A stretch of DNA of 8,153 bases, from positions 1 through 8,153 of the forward strand of contig JAGTAM010000585.1 of NCBI GenBank assembly GCA_023422485.1, written 5' to 3'. This DNA is from Pseudomonadota bacterium. GTDB taxonomy: Bacteria; Pseudomonadota; Alphaproteobacteria; Rhizobiales; Beijerinckiaceae. Under the pieces are notes generated by a model, which was not told the DNA's origin, searched no databases, and saw only the letters and a list, made by a program, of their open reading frames with translations. Both the position numbers and the translations under genes were made by a program. Positions 1 to 7,208 of the stretch are shown in pieces. The stretch's first letter is position 1; each line of letters starts with the position of its first letter.

Positions 1-5
1 CTGCC

Positions 6-1208
<1,203 letters not shown>

Positions 1209-1494
1209 GCGGCACTTCGGCCCTGCATCGCCGGAAGGGCAGCGGCGTCACGGCGCGGTTGCCCACGGCGGCGCAGACCTCTACATCGGCCCTCCCCGCG
1301 GCCGATGCGCCTGATGGTTTCGCGAGCCCTCTCGGGCCTGCGTGGCGGCGGGGCCGGCAGTGACGGGGCGGTGCGGACCAGTTCTCTGCGCCGTTCCTGT
1401 GACGCTCAGTGGGCCGAGCGGCTGCCGGCGTGTCGGAAGCGCGGGGAACAGGAACCGCGATTTCGGCGCATGGCCCACCCGATTCCCGACCTCG

Positions 1495-1520
1495 CCGATC
1501 CGGGCTCCAGCCCGGATCGG
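1495..1520. repeat. Perfect 12-bp-stem palindrome (terminator or interspersed palindromic element)
   Basis: CCGATCCGGGCT at 1495-1506 is the exact reverse complement of AGCCCGGATCGG at 1509-1520, separated only by CC. As RNA it would form a stem of about 11 bp with a 4-nt loop on either strand. It lies nearly 290 bases past the aatA stop and about 105 bases before the next start, and no T run follows it. It could be a factor-assisted terminator for aatA readthrough, or a REP-like dispersed palindrome. The pairing is seen directly; the role is inference. Confidence 0.55.
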
Positions 1521-1612
1521 GCACGGTGTTCCCGGGATGGCGCAAGAGCCGTTAACGGTCTTTCGCAACGGAAAACCAACCAGATACCTGCAACCATTCT
1601 GCGCTTTGTCTC

Positions 1613-1619
1613 AGAAAGG
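1613..1619 (+). promoter_or_regulatory. Shine-Dalgarno sequence setting the start of the small gene
   Basis: AGAAAGG lies 7 bases before the ATG at 1627. It decides the start, because the same frame is open far upstream (to about 1342) with no comparable site, and the upstream translation is low-complexity whereas coding-type codon use begins soon after 1627. Confidence 0.6.
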
Positions 1620-1626
1620 TTGCACC

Positions 1627-1926
1627 ATGTCTCATTCCGGTAGAGCCCGCGTTTCCGCTCGCCAGTACCTGCCGGAATCAAAGCTGGAAGACCTCGCCAA
1701 CAGCCTGCGGCGGCTGGCCAACCACCGCGGCCTCGTTCGCAGCGAGATCGCCAGCCCGATGCTGCTGCGCCTTCTGCCGCCGCCGCGGCGCGCCGAAGAG
1801 AAGAAGTACGAGGCCGACCTGCGCCAGCGCCTCGCCGACGCCAATCTCGACGGGGCACGCCTTGCTTATCTGACGGCCGATGCCGAGCGCGAGATCGCAA
1901 TCGCCCATACTCGCCTGTCGGGCTGA
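1627..1926 (+). CDS. Small conserved-looking protein of unknown function (99 aa)
   Basis: I do not recognise a family. The product is a 99-residue soluble, probably cytosolic, strongly helical protein rich in Arg, Leu, Ala and Glu, with no cysteine, no signal peptide and no membrane segment. The N-terminus is basic and Ser-rich (about residues 1-12). Residues about 18-50 form a likely amphipathic helix pair (KLEDLANSLRRLANHRG, then SEIASPMLLRLL), a PPPRR hinge follows near 51-55, and a charged helix or short coiled coil covers the remainder with many Glu/Arg pairs. Support for being real: a good ribosome site 7 bases upstream, G/C-rich third positions through most of the frame, and a stop well before the convergent ppx gene. 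Near 1627 the codons are less GC-biased. It is transcribed toward ppx and seems monocistronic. A DNA- or RNA-associated or stress-linked small protein is possible, but nothing visible proves it. Confidence 0.68.
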   Translation: MSHSGRARVSARQYLPESKLEDLANSLRRLANHRGLVRSEIASPMLLRLLPPPRRAEEKKYEADLRQRLADANLDGARLAYLTADAEREIAIAHTRLSG

Positions 1927-2108
1927 AACGGCCTCGATGCGTCCGGCGCCCTCCGGCGTCGCGCGATCCCACCGATGGAGCGCAGGGCGAAACCCCGCCC
2001 AGCGCAGCCCGGACGCAGGTAGCCGAGATCGGAGCGAGAGGCCTGATCGGATGTCCGAGGTCGACAGCGAAACTTTGCTGGAATGCGGCGTGCTGACCGG
2101 CCTCGTGA

Positions 2109-2145
2109 TCCGCCCCCCCGAGGACGTCCCTGAGGACGGGGCGGA
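2109..2145. terminator. Nested hairpin between convergent genes, candidate bidirectional terminator
   Basis: Outer arms TCCGCCCC (2109-2116) and GGGGCGGA (2138-2145) are exact reverse complements. Inside, CGTCC (2125-2129) pairs with GGACG (2134-2138) around a CTGA loop; the two stems compete only for base 2138. The element lies between the stop of the + strand small gene and the stop of the - strand ppx gene, where a two-way terminator is expected. There is no T run on either side, so it would be a weak intrinsic terminator or act together with Rho. The rest of 1927-2195 shows nothing else I can support. Confidence 0.4.
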
Positions 2146-2195
2146 GGCTGGGAAACCGGATGGAGCCGGTCTCTTGGCCGGGATCTCACAAGAAC

Positions 2196-3680
2196 TCAGG
2201 CGACCTCGACCCGTCCGTCGAGGCCGACGACGCGGCCCAGCCCGCGCACGCGGCTCAGCAGCCGCTCGCCGTTGAGATCGGCCCAGTCGGCGGGCAGGCG
2301 CAGCACCACCTTGCCGTCCTCTACCGCCACCGGCATCCGCTTGAGCGGCCCGGCCATGCCGGCCGAGACCGGGAAGGCGACGCGCATCAGTGCGCCGACG
2401 AGGCGGGCGCGGTCGAACAGGCGCGGACCGGCGAGCATGCGCAGGGTCGGGCTGGCCTTCTCCGGAGCCACGCCCTCGTGGCGGAAATAGCCCGACAGCG
2501 CGAGGTAGGCGCGGCCGGGATGGTCGATACCGGCGAAGGCGGCGTTGGCGAGCACGTTGAGGCTCTGCTCACCACGGTAATCGGGATGGGCTCGCCAGCC
2601 GATATCCGAGAGCAGGCAGGCGGCGTGGCGCAAACGGCGCTCACCCGCGGTCTCCGGGCCGTCGAGGCTGGCGATGAAGTGGTCGGTCCAGTCGCGCAAC
2701 TCCTCGCCGTGGCTGGGGGATCGGGCGCGCTGCAGGTTCAGCTCCTGGGCCGAGGCGATCAGCGGATCGGTGAGGCGCGTCTCGCGGTCGAGCTGTTCGA
2801 ACAGCAGGCCCTCGCGCACGCCGAAGGCGGAGATCGCGATCTCCCGGGGCCGGCCCAGCCGGATAATCTCTTCGAGCACCACGGCGCCGAAGGCGAGCAG
2901 CGGCCGGCGCGCCTCGGAGATCGTCTCGACCTCCTGCAGTGTGGCGGCGTCGCTCGCCTCGACCATTTCGAGGAAGCTCAACTCGTCCGAAGGCTCGACC
3001 GCGTAGCCGTGCATGACGTGAAGCGGATAGTCGCGGGCCGCTTGATGCAGGCGGGCGAGCGCCCGCCATGTGCCGCCGACTGCGTAGAAGGTGCGCCCGC
3101 GCAGGGTGGCGAGCTGCGGCTCGGCCTTCTTCAGATGCTCGCGGGCGATCTTGCGCGCCTTCTTGAGCGAGCCTTCCGAGAGATCCTGAAGCGCCAGCCC
3201 GCCGAGCGGCATGGTCACGCCCTGGCCGACCGTGGTGCCGTTGACGTCCACGAGTTCGAGCGAGCCGCCGCCGAGATCGCCGACCACACCGTCGGGAGCG
3301 TAGAAGCCGGAGACGACGCCGAGCGCCGACAGCTCCGCCTCGCGCCGGCCGGACAGAAGCTGGATCTCCTGGCCGAGCGCCTCGCGCGCCGCCTCCAGGA
3401 AGGCCGGTCCGTTGGCGGCATCCCGCGCCGCGGCGGTGGCCAGGACGAAGATCCGCGAGACCCGCATCGTGTCGCACAGGACGCGGAAGCGGCGGAGCGC
3501 GGTGAGCGCCCGCTGCACCGAATCCTCGTTGAGCCGGCCGGTGGAGAAGACGCTACGGCCGAGACCGCACAGGACCTTCTCGTTGTAGAGCGGCGTCGAG
3601 GCGCGCTGGAGCCCGTCATAGGCGACGAGCCGCACCGAGTTCGAGCCGATATCGATGATCGCGACAGGTTCGAACGTCAT
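2196..3680 (-). CDS. ppx: Ppx/GppA-family exopolyphosphatase
   Basis: About 494 residues, the usual size for long Ppx proteins. It should remove terminal phosphates from polyphosphate; relatives also hydrolyse pppGpp, and the two activities cannot be separated by eye. With Met at 3680 as residue 1: the actin-like ATPase domain opens with IIDIGSNSVRL (8-18, phosphate loop 1), followed by ATAAARDAANG (81-91), LLSGRREAELSALG (108-121, the SGxxEA segment) and VVGDLGGGSLEL (132-143, phosphate loop 2). The C-terminal part (from about residue 300) is the helical HD-like region with LLSDIGWRAHPDYR. The start is uncertain: ATGs at 3680, 3689 and 3692 lie just before the domain and none has a good ribosome site, whereas an in-frame ATG at 3749 has GAGAGGGG only 4 bases upstream but would add 23 residues of poorer codon bias. 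I prefer 3680. It lies downstream of ppk on the same strand, so it probably shares its transcript. Confidence 0.88.
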   Translation of the reverse strand: MTFEPVAIIDIGSNSVRLVAYDGLQRASTPLYNEKVLCGLGRSVFSTGRLNEDSVQRALTALRRFRVLCDTMRVSRIFVLATAAARDAANGPAFLEAAREALGQEIQLLSGRREAELSALGVVSGFYAPDGVVGDLGGGSLELVDVNGTTVGQGVTMPLGGLALQDLSEGSLKKARKIAREHLKKAEPQLATLRGRTFYAVGGTWRALARLHQAARDYPLHVMHGYAVEPSDELSFLEMVEASDAATLQEVETISEARRPLLAFGAVVLEEIIRLGRPREIAISAFGVREGLLFEQLDRETRLTDPLIASAQELNLQRARSPSHGEELRDWTDHFIASLDGPETAGERRLRHAACLLSDIGWRAHPDYRGEQSLNVLANAAFAGIDHPGRAYLALSGYFRHEGVAPEKASPTLRMLAGPRLFDRARLVGALMRVAFPVSAGMAGPLKRMPVAVEDGKVVLRLPADWADLNGERLLSRVRGLGRVVGLDGRVEVA

Positions 3681-3794
3681 GCCAGTCATCATCGGGGCCG
3701 GCCGTTCAGCGGAGTGGGCGAGCGTCAGGTGAGGACGTGTCGGACCCATGCAGCCCCTCTCAGGGAGGTGCCCCCGGATGAGAGCACGATGGTG

Positions 3795-3850
3795 CCGGGC
3801 CGGAAACCGGCCGAACACTCACGATAGGACCGGGCCGGATACCGGCCCGG
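3795..3850 (-). repeat. Two near-identical GC-rich hairpins between ppk and ppx
   Basis: An 18-base unit, CCGGGCCGGAWACCGGCC on the + strand, occurs at 3795-3812 and 3830-3847, exactly 35 bases apart and differing only at the middle base (A versus T). The copy nearer ppk extends to a 9-bp perfect stem (3830-3838 with 3842-3850) around a 3-base loop; the other has a 6-bp stem (3798-3803 with 3807-3812). The first hairpin in transcript order begins 12 bases after the ppk stop. They could be a leaky terminator, an RNA-processing or decay block, or an attenuator lowering ppx relative to ppk. Structure is seen directly; function is inferred. Confidence 0.5.
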
Positions 3851-3862
3851 CGCAAGCCGTGG

Positions 3863-6289
3863 TCAGGACCGCTGGGCACGGCGGCTGAGCGCCCGCGGGC
3901 TCGACTTCTTCGATGACTTGCCGCGCCCGGACAGGCTCGGATTCGTCATGAAGTACTTGTGCGCATTGAACGGCTCCTCCCCTTCCGCGGGGCTGATCCG
4001 CTCGCTCGCACCCGATGCCAGTACACGCCAGCTCTGCCGGTTGTCGAGGAGGTTGGCCAGCATGATCTGGTCGAGCACCTGCTGATGCACAGTCGGGTTG
4101 GTGATCGGAAGCAGCGCCTCGACCCGCCGGTCGAGGTTGCGCTGCATCAGGTCGGCCGAGGAAATGTAGACGGTGGCCTTCGGGTGCGGCAGCCCGGCGC
4201 CGTTGCCGAAGGCGTAGACGCGCTCGTGCTCGAGGAAGCGCCCGACGATCGACTTCACCCGGATCGTGTCCGACAGGCCCGGAATACCCGGCCGCAGGCA
4301 GCAGATGCCGCGCACGATGCAGTCGATCTGCACGCCCTCCTGGCTCGCGTCGTAGAGCGCATCGATGATCTGGGGATCGACCAGCGAGTTGCACTTGATC
4401 CAGATCGCCGCCGGGCGCCCGGCCCGGGCGTGGGCGATCTCCTCCTCGATGTGCTGCAAGAGGCGCGGCTTCAGGGTCAGCGGCGAGACCGCCATACGCT
4501 CCAGCTCCGCCGGCTCGGCATAGCCGGTGACGAAGTTGAAGATGCGCGAGACGTCCCGGGCGATGGCCGGGTCGGCGGTGAAGAAGGAAAGGTCGGTGTA
4601 GATCCGCGCGGTGATCGGGTGATAGTTGCCGGTGCCGAGATGGCAGTAGGTGACGAGGCGGTCGCCCTCGCGGCGCACCACCATCGACAGCTTGGCGTGG
4701 GTCTTCAGCTCGACGAAGCCGAACACCACCTGCGCGCCCGCCTTCTCGAGATTGCGCGCCCAGCGAATGTTGGCCTCCTCGTCGAACCGGGCCTTCAGTT
4801 CGACGAGTGCTGTCACCGACTTGCCGGCCTCCGCAGCTTCCGCCAACGCGGCGACGATCGGCGAGTTGGACGAGGTGCGGTAGAGCGTCTGCTTGATCGC
4901 CACCACGTTCGGGTCGCGGGCGGCCTGGGCCAGGAACTGCACCACCGAATCGAACGACTCGTAGGGGTGGTGGACGATGAAGTCCTTCTGCCGGATCGCA
5001 GCGAAGACGTCGCCGCCGGATTCGCGGATCCGCTCGGGGAAGCGCGGATTGTAGGGCTTGAACTTGAGGTCGGGCCGGTCGATCCCGACGATCTGCGACA
5101 GCTCGTTGAGCGCCAGCATGCCCTCGACCACGAAGATCGAATCGGGTGCGATCTCCAGCTCGTCGGCGACGAAGGCGCGCAGTTCCTCCGTCATGCCCGC
5201 CTCGATCTCCAGGCGGATGACGACGCCGCGGCGCCGGCGCTTGATCGCCGATTCGAAGTGCAGGACGAGGTCTTCCGCCTCCTCCTCGATCTCGAGATCG
5301 GAATCGCGCACGACGCGGAATGCGCCCTGCCCTTTGAGCGAGTAGCCGGGAAAGAGCCGGCTCGCGTATTTCGCGATCACCTGCTCGATGGCGATGAAGC
5401 GGGCGGTGCCGTCGCCGGCGACGTCGGGCAGGCGCACGAAGCGGTCGAGCAGGGAGGGCAGGCGGATCAGCGCGCGCAGGGTGCGCCCGTCGCGCGGCCG
5501 CACCATCATCAGCGCGACGGTGAAGCCGAGATTGGGGATGAACGGGAAGGGATGCGCCGGGTCGATGGCGAGCGGCGTCAGCACCGGGAAGATGTAGGAC
5601 AGGAAGTAGTCGTCGAGCCAAGTGAGGTGCTCGTCCGAGAGTTCGGCCGGCTCGGCGAGGTGGATGCCGTTGGCGTTCAGTTCCTCCCGTAGCGCCCGCC
5701 AGCGCTCCTGCTGGTCGAGGGCCAGCCGCGAGACCTCGCTGCCGATGCGCGACAATTGCTCCGTGGGGGTCAGGCCGTCCTGCGAGGGCACGACGAGGCC
5801 GGCACGGACCTGATCGTGCAGGCCGGCCACGCGCACCATGAAGAATTCGTCGAGGTTGTTGGCCGAAATCGAGAGGAAGCGCAGCTGCTCCAGCAGCGGA
5901 TGGTTCGGATTGGCGGATTCCTCCAGCACCCGGCGGTTGAACTGAAGCCAGGACAATTCGCGGTTCACGAAGCGCTCGGGCGAGTGGCGCAGCGAGCGGC
6001 CAGCCTCCAGCACCGGCTCGCGGGCGGCCTCGGCCGCAGCACCCTCCCGCTCCGCATCGGGTTCGGCCGCTTTCTCGGCGGCCTTCTCAGCGGCGAGGAT
6101 GCGGGCGGCGCGGGCGGTGCGGGCGCGGGCGGACTCGCTGCGCACGCCCCGCTCGGTCGCAAGACTCGTCTCCTCGGCCTCGGTCGTCTCCGCGTCCCGG
6201 GCGACGGCATCCGACTCCACTTCCGACAACGCGCTGGCTCCCTTCCGCTTCGATCCGGCCCGGCTCAAGGTTCTCGTGGTCACGCGCAC
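3863..6289 (-). CDS. ppk: Polyphosphate kinase PPK1 with a long N-terminal extension
   Basis: An 808-residue PPK1, which reversibly transfers the gamma-phosphate of ATP onto inorganic polyphosphate. The canonical protein starts around residue 107 (FVNRELSWLQFNRRVLEE, then ISANNLDEFFMVRV), comparable to the start of the roughly 690-residue E. coli enzyme. Catalytic His531 lies in THAKL and the second active-site His550 in YCHLGTGNYHP; their 19-residue spacing equals that of E. coli His435 and His454. By that offset of 96, the N, head, C1 and C2 domains should fall near 98-202, 203-417, 418-598 and 599-783. The first ~106 residues are an Ala/Glu/Arg-rich low-complexity extension (AAEKAAEK repeats near 67-74), and the last ~20 residues are a Ser/Lys/Arg-rich basic tail. 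The start is a GTG: either 6289 or the in-frame GTG at 6283, which sits 7 bases after GAAAG and may be the better choice; an in-frame stop at 6314 limits anything further. The gene lies between hdaA and ppx, with a candidate Pho box upstream. Confidence 0.94.
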   Translation of the reverse strand: MRVTTRTLSRAGSKRKGASALSEVESDAVARDAETTEAEETSLATERGVRSESARARTARAARILAAEKAAEKAAEPDAEREGAAAEAAREPVLEAGRSLRHSPERFVNRELSWLQFNRRVLEESANPNHPLLEQLRFLSISANNLDEFFMVRVAGLHDQVRAGLVVPSQDGLTPTEQLSRIGSEVSRLALDQQERWRALREELNANGIHLAEPAELSDEHLTWLDDYFLSYIFPVLTPLAIDPAHPFPFIPNLGFTVALMMVRPRDGRTLRALIRLPSLLDRFVRLPDVAGDGTARFIAIEQVIAKYASRLFPGYSLKGQGAFRVVRDSDLEIEEEAEDLVLHFESAIKRRRRGVVIRLEIEAGMTEELRAFVADELEIAPDSIFVVEGMLALNELSQIVGIDRPDLKFKPYNPRFPERIRESGGDVFAAIRQKDFIVHHPYESFDSVVQFLAQAARDPNVVAIKQTLYRTSSNSPIVAALAEAAEAGKSVTALVELKARFDEEANIRWARNLEKAGAQVVFGFVELKTHAKLSMVVRREGDRLVTYCHLGTGNYHPITARIYTDLSFFTADPAIARDVSRIFNFVTGYAEPAELERMAVSPLTLKPRLLQHIEEEIAHARAGRPAAIWIKCNSLVDPQIIDALYDASQEGVQIDCIVRGICCLRPGIPGLSDTIRVKSIVGRFLEHERVYAFGNGAGLPHPKATVYISSADLMQRNLDRRVEALLPITNPTVHQQVLDQIMLANLLDNRQSWRVLASGASERISPAEGEEPFNAHKYFMTNPSLSGRGKSSKKSSPRALSRRAQRS

Positions 6290-6351
6290 ACTTTCAATGA
6301 ACCGGCATCCGCTTCATCGGCAAGCGCTCTAGCACGGGGCGACCGGACCTG

Positions 6352-6370
6352 TTTGACGGTTTGATGACAA
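6352..6370 (-). promoter_or_regulatory. Candidate PhoB binding site (Pho box) upstream of ppk
   Basis: Read toward ppk, the bases are TTGTCATCAAACCGTCAAA. This is close to the Pho box pattern of two CTGTCAT-like 7-mers spaced 11 bases apart: TTGTCAT matches 6 of 7, the spacer is A-rich, and CCGTCAA matches 5 of 7. It sits 63-69 bases before the two possible ppk starts, in the 92-base gap after hdaA. PhoB control of polyphosphate kinase is known in other proteobacteria. Against it, no convincing -10 box lies at the usual distance after the site, and the same bases can be read as a tandem octamer (GTTTGACG, GTTTGATG on the + strand). Confidence 0.4.
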
Positions 6371-6381
6371 CGCCCGGAGGT

Positions 6382-7149
6382 TCACGACGCTCCTGAATCG
6401 GAGCCAGCCTCGCCCGCCTCGTCCCCCTCCTCCGCCTCCTCGTCGGACGCCCCACCGCTCCCGGCGGCCTCCATCCGGTCGAGGACGGCGAGCGCCAGCG
6501 GACGGGTGATGCGGCGGCGGCGGCCGAGCGCATCGCGGTCGAGCTCGGCCACGACCTCGCGGACACGGGCCAGCGAGCGGTCGATGCGCAGGGCCAGGGC
6601 ATCGACCACCGAGGTATCGATGCCGAGTTGCCGGTCGGCGAACAGCTTGACGATGACCGCCTTGAGGAGGGCATCGTCCGGCGGGCCGATCTCGGCGCCG
6701 GGCGCGAGCCGCAGCCGCGAGCGCAGGTCGGCGACCCGCAGGCCGAAGCCGTCCACCGGGCCGCAGGCCGTGAGCAGCACCGGGAAACGGCGCTCGCGGG
6801 CGAGGTTGAGCAGGTGGAACAGGGCCGCCTCGTCGCGGCCGGCCTCGCGGTCGACGTCCTCGATCACGAGGGCGCCGTTGGAGATCAGGTGGGACACCTG
6901 CTCCATCGAGACGTCCGCGGCGGTGACGGTCCAGGCCTGTGCCCGCGTCGCCCAGATCGAGGCGAGATGGCTCTTGCCGCTGCCGGGCGGGCCGCGCAGC
7001 AGGAACACGGTGTCCGGCCAATCGGGCCAGGCCTCGATCAGGGCATAGGCCTCCTCATTCGAGGGGCTGACCAGAAAGTCCTCGGCGCCGTAGCGGGGAT
7101 CGAGCGGCAGGTCGAAGGCGAGCTGCTTGGGGGGAGCGGTGTCGCGCAT
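6382..7149 (-). CDS. hdaA: HdaA, DnaA-like AAA+ regulator of replication initiation
   Basis: A 255-residue DnaA paralogue keeping the AAA+ module and lacking the DnaA DNA-binding domain IV, as expected for Hda/HdaA. Together with the DNA-loaded beta clamp it stimulates ATP hydrolysis on DnaA and prevents re-initiation. Numbering from Met at 7149: QLAFDL at 9-14 resembles the clamp-binding QLSLPL motif at the start of E. coli Hda; Walker A GPPGSGKS is at 53-60 (Lys59); the Walker B region VIEDVD is at 95-100, with Glu-Asp instead of Asp-Glu/Asp-Asp; DLRSRLR at 141-147 is the box VII/arginine-finger region. The sensor II-type helices follow, and the last ~25 residues are a highly acidic Gly/Ser/Glu tail. 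An upstream in-frame ATG at 7161 would add four residues; neither start has a clear ribosome site, and 7149 leaves a compact N-terminus. It lies 59 bases after the previous gene and 92 bases before ppk, likely in one operon. Confidence 0.88.
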   Translation of the reverse strand: MRDTAPPKQLAFDLPLDPRYGAEDFLVSPSNEEAYALIEAWPDWPDTVFLLRGPPGSGKSHLASIWATRAQAWTVTAADVSMEQVSHLISNGALVIEDVDREAGRDEAALFHLLNLARERRFPVLLTACGPVDGFGLRVADLRSRLRLAPGAEIGPPDDALLKAVIVKLFADRQLGIDTSVVDALALRIDRSLARVREVVAELDRDALGRRRRITRPLALAVLDRMEAAGSGGASDEEAEEGDEAGEAGSDSGAS

Positions 7150-7208
7150 GGGGCTCAGCATATACGGAGAGGCGCTGCCGCGTCCCCGGGGATCGGAGCG
7201 GGGTCGTT

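Larger units (their letters stand above)
1209..1626. other. 418-base non-coding stretch between aatA and a small gene
   Basis: No credible gene is seen on either strand: open frames here have low-complexity Arg/Gly/Pro/Ala translations and no family signature. Just after the aatA stop, CTTCGGC (1215-1221) can pair with GCCGGAAG (1230-1237) with one bulge, a weak terminator candidate without a T run. A much stronger palindrome lies at 1495-1520 (separate entry). Near the downstream gene, CCGTTAACGG at 1549-1558 is a perfect 10-bp palindrome that extends imperfectly to about 1542-1566. The last 70 bases are less GC-rich than their surroundings and probably contain the promoter for the gene at 1627, but I could not pick convincing -35/-10 boxes. 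Confidence 0.6.

Noticed and set aside
1342..1626. N-terminal extension of the 1627 gene back to an ATG at 1342
   Set aside because: The upstream translation is low-complexity, runs through the palindrome at 1495-1520, and has no ribosome site as good as AGAAAGG before 1627.
2051..2275. Possible short + strand gene starting ATG at 2051 (MSEVDSETLLECG...)
   Set aside because: The first 30 codons have fair third-position bias, but no well-spaced ribosome site precedes it. The frame runs through the hairpin at 2109-2145 and about 80 bases into the convergent ppx gene, where its sequence turns into an Arg-rich shadow.
3740..3790. CTGAGAGGGG in the ppx leader, reminiscent of the TPP riboswitch CTGAGA element
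   Set aside because: The other conserved TPP blocks (ACCTGAT and the GCGTAGGGA end) are missing downstream, and ppx has no link to thiamine.
2160..3827. Long 555-residue open frame on the + strand opposite ppx
   Set aside because: It is antisense to the well-supported ppx frame. Its translation lacks any family signature and is the typical Arg/Gly/Ala/Glu shadow of a GC-rich gene.
3819..5621. 600-residue - strand frame overlapping ppk in another phase
   Set aside because: Same-strand alternate-frame shadow of ppk, rich in Arg/Pro/Ala and without domain signatures.
3959..5692. Long 577-residue open frame on the + strand opposite ppk
   Set aside because: It lies wholly within ppk, whose catalytic motifs are intact on the other strand. 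The Asp/Val/Arg-rich translation is an antisense artefact of codon bias.
7183..7192. TCCCCGGGGA palindrome between the immunity-like gene and hdaA
   Set aside because: A 10-base GC palindrome with no loop is common by chance in DNA this GC-rich and has no supporting context.
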